Origin: an uncultured Bacilli bacterium
Lineage (GTDB): Bacteria > Bacillota_I > Bacilli_A > RF39 > UBA660
Assembly: GCA_947589165.1 (NCBI GenBank)
Contig: CANQCH010000008.1
Location: forward strand, 1 to 19,769
DNA length: 19,769 bases
Reading direction: 5' to 3'
In this document: in pieces, positions 1 to 7,803 of the stretch
How positions within the stretch are numbered: position 1 is the first letter of the stretch
How the letters are laid out: every line of letters starts with the position of its first letter
Made by a program: the position numbers and the translations under genes
Notes under the pieces: generated by a model
Databases searched by the model: none
Seen by the model: the letters and a program-made list of their open reading frames with translations, nothing else
Told to the model about the DNA's origin: nothing

Positions 1-891
1 AGTATGGTTCTTTTACATGGGGTCTACTATGTTTGGATGAGAGTTGCTACGAAAGATGTTTATCTAAAAAATATTGATGCGATTATTTTAGATTACAATG
101 GTTATTCGCAAGTGGAAATTACGGATCCCAATTATATTGATAAATTGATTTCATACACCGTAGGTACTAATTATGATGGTTTTTATGCTATAACGGCGAC
201 GATTAAAAGTGGTCATAAAAATTATACTACGGTACTTAATGTGCCAAGTGAAATTGATGCCGGTAAAGAAAATATCATCATGGAATATATCAAAGAAAAT
301 GATCTTAAAACCGATATAAGTAAATTTGATTATCAAAAAATTGATACGATAACGAGTAACGATATAAGTGAAAACATAAAACTTCAGGATAAAGACTTAA
401 AGCAATTATTAAACGCGACAAAAGATTTAGCAACCGACGATAATATTAATTTTACCTATTTAAATTTATATAAATACGAAAATCATGAATTAAAGGAAAT
501 CGAATTTCCAGTCGGCAAAACGAAGGAGTTAGCAACATATGTTGCCAAGTTATTTAACCATCGCTTTATGGCTAATTTTGCAGTCGATGATGTCTATTTC
601 TTTGGGGTTAATGAGGCATATAGTGAAAGTTTTAGTGCCATGAGTTATATTATTAGTCATTATCCGGATAGTGCTAAAAAATTAGTTAATTTCTTAAAAG
701 CTCACCAAGATGATGAAATTCAGGATGGTTTCTATTCTATTTCCATGAATGTTAAAAATAATTATTATAAATATATAATCGGGGATTTGAAGAATTTTGA
801 TACCATTTATCAAGAAATATTAAATGACCATAAAAAAGACGAAATGGTGCAAAATTTACTTCAAGATAGTAAGAATGAGTATTATGATTAA
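1..891 (+). CDS. C-terminal part of a membrane protein, probably an ABC-2 type transporter permease (5' end outside window)
   Basis: The frame is open from the first base, so the start lies upstream; an ATG at 4 is probably internal. The first 12 or so residues are hydrophobic and look like the end of a membrane helix. The remaining 280 or so form a soluble alpha/beta region rich in Lys, Asp and Tyr, with no further membrane segment. A soluble C-terminal domain after a last helix, directly before a YtrA-type GntR gene, resembles permeases of GntR-regulated ABC operons, whose tails are annotated as a domain of unknown function (I recall DUF6449, not verified). The gene overlaps the regulator by 8 bases, so the two are translationally coupled. 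The missing N-terminus limits the call; another membrane-anchored extracytoplasmic protein is possible. Confidence 0.5.
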   Translation, partial: SMVLLHGVYYVWMRVATKDVYLKNIDAIILDYNGYSQVEITDPNYIDKLISYTVGTNYDGFYAITATIKSGHKNYTTVLNVPSEIDAGKENIIMEYIKENDLKTDISKFDYQKIDTITSNDISENIKLQDKDLKQLLNATKDLATDDNINFTYLNLYKYENHELKEIEFPVGKTKELATYVAKLFNHRFMANFAVDDVYFFGVNEAYSESFSAMSYIISHYPDSAKKLVNFLKAHQDDEIQDGFYSISMNVKNNYYKYIIGDLKNFDTIYQEILNDHKKDEMVQNLLQDSKNEYYD

Positions 892-1237
892 TATTGATTA
901 TAATTCGCGAACTCCAATTTATGAACAAATTGTGGCTAGTATTGAAAATTTGGTAGCGACGGGAGTTTTAGAACCAAATACCCAAATTGCATCAATCCGG
1001 GAACTTGCCATTAGCTTAAGTATTAATCCGAATACGGTAAAAAAAGCTTATGATATTTTGGAAAGTAAAAATATTATTGTTTCGAAATCAACTAAAGGAA
1101 CCTTTATTAGTGAAAATGTTAATGAAGCAAAGAAAGCTAAAATTGCCCAATTATTTTTAACTTTAGATAAAACGATCACGGAATTAGAAACTTTAGGAGT
1201 TTCGAAAACGGAAATAAGTAAAAAAATAACGAAATGA
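884..1237 (+). CDS. GntR family transcriptional regulator, YtrA subfamily
   Basis: A protein of 117 residues made almost entirely of a GntR winged helix-turn-helix. It opens with INIDYNSRTPIYEQI, followed by a VLEPNTQIASIRELA wing/helix segment and the recognition segment INPNTVKKAYDILE, then a TKGTFI turn. The C-terminal tail is about 40 residues and helical, as in YtrA-type members, and lacks the large ligand domain of other GntR proteins. Such regulators usually repress a neighbouring ABC transporter operon. The start at 884 is chosen because the family typically begins right at this I-x-I-D-Y motif; an in-frame ATG at 875 would add three residues, and neither has a strong ribosome binding site. 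The TGA stop is backed by a TAA two codons later. Likely targets are its own operon and possibly the exporter downstream. Confidence 0.9.
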   Translation: MINIDYNSRTPIYEQIVASIENLVATGVLEPNTQIASIRELAISLSINPNTVKKAYDILESKNIIVSKSTKGTFISENVNEAKKAKIAQLFLTLDKTITELETLGVSKTEISKKITK

Positions 1238-1244
1238 GCCTAAC

Positions 1245-1273
1245 TTGTAAAATAATTAAAATTGTGGTATAAA
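1245..1273 (+). promoter_or_regulatory. Promoter for the ABC exporter operon
   Basis: TTGTAA at 1245-1250, a 17-base spacer, and TATAAA at 1268-1273 preceded by TG at 1265-1266 (extended -10). Predicted transcription start is near 1280, about 100 bases upstream of the exporter start codon. This leaves a leader containing the hairpin at 1293-1332. A TATAAT at 1274-1279 is an alternative -10 but has no well-placed -35. Confidence 0.55.
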
Positions 1274-1292
1274 TATAATGCTATAAGAAAGA

Positions 1293-1332
1293 ATGAACAT
1301 TTAATCAAATGCCGATTAAGTGTCATTTTTTT
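1293..1332 (+). terminator. Hairpin plus T-run in the exporter leader (terminator or attenuator)
   Basis: The arms ACATTTAATC (1297-1306) and GATTAAGTGT (1314-1323) pair around a 7-base loop with one G-U. Outer ATG (1293-1295) and CAT (1324-1326) extend the stem past a bulged A. Seven T residues (1326-1332) follow. The stem is AT-rich and so modestly stable. It could end the upstream GntR operon, but because it lies after the promoter at 1245-1273 it could also attenuate exporter expression. Confidence 0.5.
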
Positions 1333-1379
1333 AATAGTGTTAACATAAAGAGTAAAATGATTATAAAGGAAGGATTTAA

Positions 1380-3140
1380 ATGCTTAAATTATTTAAAAAC
1401 TTACAGAAAAAAGATTACTTATGGGGTTTAATTGCCTTTGGCTTAATTGCTGCGCAAGTATGGTTAGAATTAAAGATGCCGGATTATATGTCGGAGATTA
1501 CCCAATTAGTGCAAACGGAAGGAAGTAAAATGCAAGATATCCTTATTAATGGGGGATATATGCTTTTATGTGCTTTAGCTTCTTTAATCTGTGCCATTAT
1601 CACGGGCTATATTGTGGCAAATATTTCGGCTCGTTTTTCCAAAAATGTGCGCAAAAAATTATTTAATAAAGTAATGGCTTTATCAAGTGCCGAAGTTAAA
1701 GATTTTTCGCCAAGTAGTTTAATTACCCGAACGACGAACGATATTACCCAAATTCAAATGTTTATCGCGATGGGTTTACAAATGCTTATTAAAGCACCTT
1801 TGACGGCCATTTGGGCGGTGACGAAAATCTTAAATAAAAATTGGCAATGGAGTGCTTTAACCGCTTTGGCAGTTGTGATTCTTTTAAGCACCGTAGCAAC
1901 AATTTTAGTTATTGTTTTACCACGGTTTAAAATTGTTCAAAAGTTAATTGATAAAATTAACAATGTAACCCGGGAAAACTTAACGGGAATTCGAGTTATT
2001 CGCGCCTTTAATGCCGAAGAATTTCAAGAAAATAAATTTGCCCAAGTTAATGATGATTTAACCAAAACGCAAACCTTCAACCAAAAAACATTTGCTGTTA
2101 TGCAACCGGTCATGTATTTAGTCATGTATTTTTTAACCCTTGCTATTTATATTGTCGGTATTTCCTTAATTAAAAATAGTGCCCTTGCCGGTAAAATTGC
2201 CATTTTTGGTGATATGGTAGTGTTCTCTTCTTATTCAATGCAAGTTATTATGTCATTTTTGATGTTGGCCATGATTTTTATGATATTACCGCGAGCTAAT
2301 GTTTCGGCCAATCGGATTAATGAAGTTTTAGATCGGGAAGTTACCGTCAAAAATGGTCATTTAAAAGAAAGTTCTTCATCTGAAGTGGGGACAATCGAAT
2401 TTAGAAATGTTTATTTTAAATATCCAGATGCCGAAGAATATCTCCTTGAAGATATTTCATTTAAAGTTAAGCAAGGGGAAACCGTGGCCTTTATTGGTTC
2501 TACTGGTTCGGGTAAATCGACGCTTATTAATTTAGTGCCTCGTTTTTATGATGTCTCTAAAGGCGAAATCTTAGTTGATGGCGTTAATGTTAAAGATTAT
2601 GATTTAGCTTATTTATATAATAAATTAGGTTATGTGCCTCAAAAAGCAGTGATGTTTAATGATACGGTGGAAGGTAATATTACTTTTGGAGAAAATGGCA
2701 AACATAAAACCAAGGCTTTAGTGGCGAAAGCTTTAGAAGTATCCCAAGCCCAAGAATTTGTAAGTAAGTTACCGCAAAAAGAAAAAGCCCATATTGCCCA
2801 AGGGGGAACGAATATTTCTGGGGGTCAAAAACAACGTTTATCAATTGCTCGCGCAATTGCCAGGGAACCGGAAATCTATATTTTTGATGATTCCTTTTCG
2901 GCACTAGACTATAAAACTGATGCGACTTTAAGACATGAATTAAAAAAATATACGAAAACGGCAACTACATTAATCGTGGCTCAAAGAATTGGGACGATTA
3001 TGAACGCGGATAAAATTATTGTTTTAGATAAGGGTAAATGTGTTGGTATTGGCAAACACCAAGAACTTTTAAAAAATTGTGAAGTTTACCAACAAATTGC
3101 TTTATCTCAACTATCAAAGGAGGAACTGGAAAATGCCTAG
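1380..3140 (+). CDS. Heterodimeric ABC exporter, subunit 1 (degenerate-site half transporter)
   Basis: A 586-residue half transporter with an N-terminal six-helix exporter domain (about residues 15-310) and an ATPase domain (about 340-580). Visible motifs are Walker A GSTGSGKST (near 373), Q-loop YVPQKA, a canonical signature ISGGQKQR (near 480), and Walker B IYIFDDSFSALD (near 500). The catalytic Glu after Walker B is Asp, and the switch His is Gln (VAQRIGTI, near 535). This pair of changes is typical of the TM287/BmrC/LmrC-type subunit, which supplies the non-hydrolysing site of a heterodimer. Substrate cannot be read from sequence; the family exports drugs, lipids or peptides. The start is supported by AAAGGAAGG six bases upstream. 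The stop overlaps the partner gene by 8 bases. Confidence 0.93.
   Translation: MLKLFKNLQKKDYLWGLIAFGLIAAQVWLELKMPDYMSEITQLVQTEGSKMQDILINGGYMLLCALASLICAIITGYIVANISARFSKNVRKKLFNKVMALSSAEVKDFSPSSLITRTTNDITQIQMFIAMGLQMLIKAPLTAIWAVTKILNKNWQWSALTALAVVILLSTVATILVIVLPRFKIVQKLIDKINNVTRENLTGIRVIRAFNAEEFQENKFAQVNDDLTKTQTFNQKTFAVMQPVMYLVMYFLTLAIYIVGISLIKNSALAGKIAIFGDMVVFSSYSMQVIMSFLMLAMIFMILPRANVSANRINEVLDREVTVKNGHLKESSSSEVGTIEFRNVYFKYPDAEEYLLEDISFKVKQGETVAFIGSTGSGKSTLINLVPRFYDVSKGEILVDGVNVKDYDLAYLYNKLGYVPQKAVMFNDTVEGNITFGENGKHKTKALVAKALEVSQAQEFVSKLPQKEKAHIAQGGTNISGGQKQRLSIARAIAREPEIYIFDDSFSALDYKTDATLRHELKKYTKTATTLIVAQRIGTIMNADKIIVLDKGKCVGIGKHQELLKNCEVYQQIALSQLSKEELENA
3116..3123 (+). promoter_or_regulatory. 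Ribosome binding site that fixes the start of exporter subunit 2
   Basis: AAAGGAGG lies inside the 3' end of subunit 1, nine bases before the ATG at 3133. It decides the start: the upstream ATG at 3079 in the same frame has no such site and would lie deep within the previous gene. Confidence 0.85.
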
Positions 3141-5439
3141 AAGACCAATGAAAATTGAAAAAGCTAAAGATTTTAAAGGTTCCCTTTTCCGTTTATTTAA
3201 AGAATTAAAACCCTTTCGTTTTTTAATCACCTTAGGTTTAATTTTAGCCGCTTTAGGTTCCGTTTTAGCCATTATGGCGCCAAATAAATTATCTGCTTTA
3301 GTGGATAAAATATCGGCAGGTTTAGTAATTAATACTCAAAATTTAGAAACTTTAACTACTAAAGTGACGGAAAATATGGATCCCGAGACAATGGGGAAAA
3401 TTATTCCTCAAATCTTAAATATGGATTTGACCGAAGCCAACATCGAAAAAATTATGGGCTCTACTGATATAGAGCAAAGTGAAAAAGAAAAATTTATTAA
3501 TCTTTTAAATGGTTCCCAAGAGGAAATATTTAAAAATATTAATACCTTAGATTCTAAAATATTAGCCATGTTATTACCAGCAAGCGAATATAAAGGCGTT
3601 TTAATAACGACGGAAGATAAAATCACATTACTTAATTTAAGCACATTAGATAGGGATCATTTAACTAATATCACGATTCCTGAAGCGATCGCCCAAGTAA
3701 TTTTTCCAGATATAACTATTGACGGAGTAACTATTACGGGTCTAGAACAAAGCCAATTTATTAGTTTGATGAGTACCATTAAAACTAGTGATGCAACGCA
3801 AGTTTATCAAAAATTAGATACTATGCCAAAATCAATTCAAAAAATGGTTGAACCGGTATTTGACATGAAGGGAATTAAAAATATTGTGCTTTTCTTAGTC
3901 GGTTTATATCTTATATCGGCCTTATTTAATTATATTGAAGCCATTTCCATGACGGTAGTATCTAATAATTTTGCCAAAAGTTTACGCCGTAAAATTGCCC
4001 TAAAAATTAATAAATTACCATTAAAATATTTTGATCAAAATCAAACGGGGGATATTTTATCCCGGGTAACAAATGATGTTGATATGATTGCCCAAAGTAT
4101 GAACCAATCTTTTTCGACTTTAGTTAGTGCGATTACTTTATTTATTGGGACGGTTATTATGATGTTTGTTACGAACTGGCTTATGGCGCTAACGGCCATT
4201 GGGGCTAGTTTAATCGGCTTTATCTTTATGTTTAAAGTTTTAAGTAAATCCCAAAAATATTTTATTAAACGGCAAAAATATTTAGGAGACCTTAATGCCC
4301 ATATTGAAGAAATATATTCGGGGTTAAATGTCATTAAAGTTTATAATGGACAAAAAATGGCCAATCAAGAATTCGATACCTTAAATGAAAAAGTTTACAA
4401 TGCGAATCGTAAAAGTCAATTTTTATCCGGATTAATGATGCCCATGATGAATTTTATTGGTAATTTTGGTTATGTGGCCGTTTGTATTGTCGGGGCATTA
4501 CTAACCATGAATGATGTGATTAGCTTTGGCGTTATTATTGCCTTTATGACTTATGTGCGTTTATTTACTTCCCCATTATCGCAAATAGGGCAAGCGATGA
4601 CCTCGTTACAAAGTACGGCCGCAGCTAGTGAAAGAGTTTTTGAATTTATTGATGAAGCGGAAATGCCGAAGGAAGAAAATATCACGAAAGTTTTAGATAA
4701 AAGTAAAGTTAAAGGGGATATTGAATTTCAAAACGTCGAATTTACTTATGCGGGGAATACAAAACCGACAATCAAAAACTTTAGTGCAAAAGTTAAAGCG
4801 GGGCAAAAGATTGCCATTGTAGGTCCCACCGGGGCCGGTAAAACAACCATGGTAAATTTATTAATGAAATTTTATGATATTAATAAAGGTGATATTAAAA
4901 TTGATGGTATTTCCACCAAAGAATTAACTAGAGCTAATGTCCATAGTTTATTTACGATGGTCTTACAAGATACATGGTTATTTGATGGTACAGTCAAAGA
5001 AAATATTATTTATAATCGCGAAAATATTCCTGATGCTAAAGTTAAAGAAGTATGTGAAATTGTTGGTTTAGATCATTTTATTAAAACTTTGCCGCATGGA
5101 TATAATTCTTTAATTAATGAAAACGATAATGTTTCCGCGGGGCAAAGACAACTTTTAACTATTGCGCGCGGGATGATTGAAGATTCACCATTTTTAATAT
5201 TAGATGAAGCTACTAGTAATGTTGATACTAGAACCGAAGAATTAGTCCAAAAGGCGATGGATAAATTAACTTATGGTCGGACATCATTTATCATTGCCCA
5301 TCGGTTATCAACCATCAAAAATGCCGACTTAATTTTAGTTATGCAAGATGGTAATATCGTGGAACAAGGTAATCACGAAGAATTAATGCAAAAAAATGGT
5401 TTCTATGCCGAACTATATAATTCGCAATTTCAATTATAG
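3133..5439 (+). CDS. Heterodimeric ABC exporter, subunit 2 (catalytic half) with large extracellular insert
   Basis: A 768-residue half transporter, far longer than the 580-600 usual for the family. Helix 1 spans about residues 30-53. An insert of about 190 residues (roughly 58-247), predicted hydrophilic and extracytoplasmic, separates it from helix 2 (about 248-270). The rest is a normal exporter membrane domain and ATPase: Walker A GPTGAGKTT (near 564), signature VSAGQRQ (near 667), Walker B FLILDEATSNVD with catalytic Glu (near 692), and switch His in IAHRLSTI (His723). The signature departs from LSGGQ. The weak signature here faces the weak Walker B of subunit 1, so one site is degenerate and the other active, as in BmrCD and TM287/288. 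BmrD also has an extracytoplasmic insert. The Leu/Ile-rich segments and repeated acidic stretches of the insert match no domain I can name. Confidence 0.93.
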   Translation: MPRRPMKIEKAKDFKGSLFRLFKELKPFRFLITLGLILAALGSVLAIMAPNKLSALVDKISAGLVINTQNLETLTTKVTENMDPETMGKIIPQILNMDLTEANIEKIMGSTDIEQSEKEKFINLLNGSQEEIFKNINTLDSKILAMLLPASEYKGVLITTEDKITLLNLSTLDRDHLTNITIPEAIAQVIFPDITIDGVTITGLEQSQFISLMSTIKTSDATQVYQKLDTMPKSIQKMVEPVFDMKGIKNIVLFLVGLYLISALFNYIEAISMTVVSNNFAKSLRRKIALKINKLPLKYFDQNQTGDILSRVTNDVDMIAQSMNQSFSTLVSAITLFIGTVIMMFVTNWLMALTAIGASLIGFIFMFKVLSKSQKYFIKRQKYLGDLNAHIEEIYSGLNVIKVYNGQKMANQEFDTLNEKVYNANRKSQFLSGLMMPMMNFIGNFGYVAVCIVGALLTMNDVISFGVIIAFMTYVRLFTSPLSQIGQAMTSLQSTAAASERVFEFIDEAEMPKEENITKVLDKSKVKGDIEFQNVEFTYAGNTKPTIKNFSAKVKAGQKIAIVGPTGAGKTTMVNLLMKFYDINKGDIKIDGISTKELTRANVHSLFTMVLQDTWLFDGTVKENIIYNRENIPDAKVKEVCEIVGLDHFIKTLPHGYNSLINENDNVSAGQRQLLTIARGMIEDSPFLILDEATSNVDTRTEELVQKAMDKLTYGRTSFIIAHRLSTIKNADLILVMQDGNIVEQGNHEELMQKNGFYAELYNSQFQL

Positions 5440-5461
5440 AGCAAAATTTTTGCTCTTTTTT
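5438..5461 (+). terminator. Intrinsic terminator of the exporter operon
   Basis: AGAGCAAA (5438-5445) pairs perfectly with TTTGCTCT (5449-5456) around a 3-base loop, followed by a run of T to 5461. It begins inside the stop codon of exporter subunit 2. Confidence 0.9.
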
Positions 5462-5499
5462 AATTTCTGCATTTTAAAGAAACAAACCATAAGTTCTTA

Positions 5500-5508
5500 T
5501 GTTAAAAT
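5500..5508 (+). promoter_or_regulatory. Extended -10 promoter candidate for the 5527 operon
   Basis: TG at 5500-5501, one base, then TAAAAT at 5503-5508, just after the terminator and before GAGG (5517-5520). No good -35 is seen at 16-18 bases. The transcription start would fall near 5515, which leaves almost no leader, so this is tentative. Confidence 0.35.
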
Positions 5509-5526
5509 AAAATTACGAGGTAAAAA

Positions 5527-6111
5527 ATGAAAGCAAATGATTATCCAGTTAAATATGCAATTTTAGAATTAAAGGAACCGGGCGGTTACTTATATGGTTA
5601 TGAAAATTTAACCCGGGGATTTATTGCGGCTAAGTGCTGGGTTATTTCTTCTAAAATTATTTATAGACCTAGTGGTGAAAGTATTATCAAGCATGAAGTA
5701 GTTTTTCCCTACCAAGATTTAGCTTATTTTAAAAGAACTATGGCGAGTTATCAAGGCGATATTGGCTCCAGAACGACTATAGAATATAACGCTTGTAATG
5801 AAGCATACCCGGTGAATTTTGTGGATAACTTATATGATACTTTTGAGGAAGCGAAAGCCGTAGCAAAGCTTAAAAATAATCAATTTTGGCATGGTGATTT
5901 TCGCATGAATCCAGTATCTTTAGCTGATAGATATAATAAAAAAAGTTATGCCGAAGTAGTTGCCGCCGTTAAAGAAGAAATAGCCATTTGTGAATTATTT
6001 GAAAAAGTAGTTTTTATCGCTACGGAAGATATGAAAATCACAAATGAAAACGAAGAAGCTTTTAAATTATTACGCCATAAAAAAACGCATAGAATGCTAG
6101 AAAACGGTTAA
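5527..6111 (+). CDS. Conserved-looking hypothetical cytoplasmic protein
   Basis: I do not recognise this 194-residue protein. It has no signal peptide or membrane segment. The N-terminal 90 residues are beta-rich (VKYAILELKEPGGYLYGYENLTRG region), with Tyr- and Gly-rich turns. The C-terminal half is helical and charged, with EEAKAVAKLKNNQFW followed by a helix with EVVAAVKEEIAICELFEKV. GAGG six bases before the ATG supports the start. It is first in a probable three-gene operon with the DNPH1-like hydrolase (19-base gap) and the four-cysteine protein. A cytosolic housekeeping or small regulatory role is possible, but nothing in the sequence fixes it. Confidence 0.75.
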   Translation: MKANDYPVKYAILELKEPGGYLYGYENLTRGFIAAKCWVISSKIIYRPSGESIIKHEVVFPYQDLAYFKRTMASYQGDIGSRTTIEYNACNEAYPVNFVDNLYDTFEEAKAVAKLKNNQFWHGDFRMNPVSLADRYNKKSYAEVVAAVKEEIAICELFEKVVFIATEDMKITNENEEAFKLLRHKKTHRMLENG

Positions 6112-6130
6112 TTTAGAAAATGAGGTAAAG

Positions 6131-6544
6131 ATGAAAATTTATTTTAGTGGGGCGATTCGCGGTGGTCGAGAAAAAGCTGCTGATTACAAGGAAATTATTA
6201 ATTTTTTAGAAAAATATGGTCCGGTTTTAACTAAACACCTGGGTGATATTAATTTAAATATAACGGGTGAGGATTTAGGCGCTAGTGAAATTTATAAACG
6301 AGATATTAATTGGTTAGAAGAAGCCGATTTAGTTATCGCGGATGTTAGTATTCCCTCTTTAGGTGTTGGTTATGAACTAGCCTATGCGGAAAAATTAGTG
6401 AAAAAAATTATCTGTCTTTATGAAAATGAAAGTAATGTTTCGGCAATGATTAAAGGCAATAGTAATTTTTTCCTTATTCCTTATGCTAATTTAAATGATT
6501 TATTTGTTAAAATCGCTGAAGTTTTTGAAGAAATTGACAAATAA
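6131..6544 (+). CDS. DNPH1/Rcl-like 2'-deoxynucleoside 5'-phosphate N-hydrolase (nucleoside 2-deoxyribosyltransferase superfamily)
   Basis: This 137-residue protein closely follows DNPH1 (Rcl): IYFSGAIRGGREKAADY at residues 3-19, LTKH (33-36), RDINWLEEADLVIADVS (57-73), then PSLGVGYELAYA (75-86), SAMIKGN near 104 and a hydrophobic C-terminal helix. Glu82 in GYEL matches the catalytic Glu of the family, and the Gly-Arg-Gly-Gly loop forms the phosphate site. DNPH1 hydrolyses the N-glycosidic bond of deoxynucleoside monophosphates and is thought to remove modified or damaged nucleotides. The related deoxyribosyltransferases exchange bases instead. The family match is strong; the exact substrate is inferred. 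GAGG lies five bases before the ATG, and the gene sits 19 bases after its neighbour. Confidence 0.88.
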   Translation: MKIYFSGAIRGGREKAADYKEIINFLEKYGPVLTKHLGDINLNITGEDLGASEIYKRDINWLEEADLVIADVSIPSLGVGYELAYAEKLVKKIICLYENESNVSAMIKGNSNFFLIPYANLNDLFVKIAEVFEEIDK

Positions 6545-6562
6545 GCAAAATTAGCCTAAAAT

Positions 6563-6589
6563 AAACCCTTGAAAAACCAAGGGGGTTTT
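6563..6589 (+). promoter_or_regulatory. Hairpin that covers the ribosome binding site of the next gene
   Basis: CCCTTG (6566-6571) pairs with CAAGGG (6578-6583) around a 6-base loop. Flanking AAA (6563-6565) can pair with TTT (6586-6588) past two unpaired G. The 3' arm includes AAGGGGG (6579-6585), the ribosome binding site of the ATG at 6593. The short TTTT means it could be a weak terminator, a translational switch, or both. Confidence 0.5.
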
Positions 6590-6592
6590 ATA

Positions 6593-7255
6593 ATGAGATA
6601 TTCTTTTCAAGATCGCGAAGGTTATTATATAGATAAATGTGGCATGTGCGCTCGTTTACCGATAAATGATATTAGTAAAGCTACGCCAAGAGGATATATT
6701 TGTCCAATGCATAATTCTGGTTGGTTATCTAGTGGCATTGGAATGGCTTTTGAAGATACGCCATGTCAGAAATTTGTGCCTGATCGCCATCGGACCCATA
6801 AAGATATTAAAAAAGCCTATGAAGCTTTAAAAAGAAAATGTGGTCGCTATGATCCCAAGGATTATTGGTCTTATATTATGACGGCGATTAAAGAAATATT
6901 ACAAACGGATGAAGCGAAAGATGATTGGGAAATCTTAGGTAGTTTTCGCGATCTTTATATGCAAAATAAGTTAGAATATTTTGGTGCTCTCGCAACTTAT
7001 GACATGTATGGTCGCTTAGTTAGTGAAGCACTAAGAAAAGATGCTAATAGAGAGCTAATTGCCCAAATGCTTTTAGATAATTATATTAGTCAAGTAATTG
7101 CTTTTATCAAAAGTGAAAATTACCAAGAAGCCATTATTCTTTATGAACAAATGGTTATGATTTTAAGAGATTGTTATGGCCTTCGAGATTTAGTTCCTAA
7201 TTATGAAAGCCCTAGTTTATCTTCAGACCAAATTCGGAGCTTAAAGAAAAATTAA
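6593..7255 (+). CDS. Hypothetical protein with N-terminal four-cysteine cluster
   Basis: A 220-residue protein of unknown function. The first 60 residues hold Cys16 and Cys19 (CGMC), Cys37 and Cys58. This spacing could bind zinc or an iron-sulfur cluster, with His40 as another possible ligand. A basic VPDRHRTHKDIKK segment follows, and then a fully helical C-terminal part (about 75-220). No membrane segment or signal peptide is visible. The ATG at 6593 is chosen because AAGGGGG lies seven bases upstream; a TTG start at 6569 would lie inside the hairpin. It is the last gene of the 5527 operon. Its stop overlaps the stop of the converging hydrolase gene by three bases, leaving no room for a terminator between them. 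Confidence 0.8.
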   Translation: MRYSFQDREGYYIDKCGMCARLPINDISKATPRGYICPMHNSGWLSSGIGMAFEDTPCQKFVPDRHRTHKDIKKAYEALKRKCGRYDPKDYWSYIMTAIKEILQTDEAKDDWEILGSFRDLYMQNKLEYFGALATYDMYGRLVSEALRKDANRELIAQMLLDNYISQVIAFIKSENYQEAIILYEQMVMILRDCYGLRDLVPNYESPSLSSDQIRSLKKN

Positions 7256-7674
7256 TGTAGTTTGCGGCAGACTCCGGGATCCGGATTATAAAAACAATGA
7301 CTTTTATAACGACCGGCTAAATCTTGATCATACCAAGTTTGTTTACAACTAGCCGAACCAGATGGGGCATAAAACCATAAAGCATTGGTCGCGGGATAAT
7401 AATATTCCCCAACTAAGATTCTTTTAGCTAATTGTTTTTCGGTTGTTGTGGCACTGCCATAAAATAACGAATTTTGCGTCCCACTAAATTGATTTTTTTG
7501 GTAAATGACATCATAAAGGGAATTTACATTTTTAAAAGTTAGGCAATCAGCAAGGACGCGGTTAGCGACGACATTGCCCACCATTAACATGCCTAAGTCA
7601 CCATCTCCTAAAGCCTCGGCGCGCATAATTCGGGCCAATAAATCTAAATCATTTTCGGTATAATTAATAAGCAT
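7252..7674 (-). CDS. CwlJ/SleB-type cell wall hydrolase
   Basis: A 140-residue protein of the Hydrolase_2 (SleB/CwlJ) family. It shows the N-terminal ARIMRAEALGDGDLG segment, whose Glu is the proposed catalytic acid, then VGNVVANRVL, VIYQKNQFSG and a C-terminal aromatic stretch with NALWFYAP. There is no signal peptide or peptidoglycan-binding domain, and the length is close to that of CwlJ (about 140 residues), not the secreted SleB. In spore formers CwlJ degrades spore cortex during germination; related proteins serve as general wall hydrolases. No other spore gene is present here, so a germination role is open. AGGTGA upstream of the ATG (7682-7687 on the complement) supports the start. 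It is divergent from the gene at 7804. Confidence 0.88.
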   Translation of the reverse strand: MLINYTENDLDLLARIMRAEALGDGDLGMLMVGNVVANRVLADCLTFKNVNSLYDVIYQKNQFSGTQNSLFYGSATTTEKQLAKRILVGEYYYPATNALWFYAPSGSASCKQTWYDQDLAGRYKSHCFYNPDPGVCRKLH

Positions 7675-7769
7675 TTATTTATCACCTAATTTATTTTATG
7701 ATTAAGGTAAAAAATGTTTATTTTTAATCTTTTAACATACTTAAGAAACTATTTTTTTCTCAGAAAGTT

Positions 7770-7778
7770 TGTTATAAT
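7770..7778 (+). promoter_or_regulatory. Extended -10 promoter for the TrbC-like gene
   Basis: TG at 7770-7771 followed by TATAAT at 7773-7778 gives a full extended -10, 26 bases before the ATG at 7804. No clear -35 is seen. The rest of the divergent 7675-7803 gap is AT-rich and shows no clear minus-strand promoter. Confidence 0.55.
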
Positions 7779-7803
7779 AAAAAATATAAGTGAGTGATAA
7801 AAA

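Noticed and set aside
824..874. Upstream start for the GntR regulator
   Set aside because: The extra 20 residues overlap the permease gene and do not resemble the family, which begins at the INIDYNS motif.
1235..1243. Reading TGA as tryptophan
   Set aside because: The GntR stop TGA is followed by TAA two codons on, so this site alone is ambiguous. Long genes use TGG and have no internal TGA, and tRNA-Trp has the CCA anticodon, so the standard code holds.
1338..1345. TGTTAACA palindrome as a GntR operator
   Set aside because: It is a perfect 8-base palindrome before the exporter, but too short and AT-rich to claim as an operator without a second copy.
3079..3132. Upstream start for exporter subunit 2
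   Set aside because: It would add 18 residues within the previous gene, while the AAAGGAGG site points to 3133.
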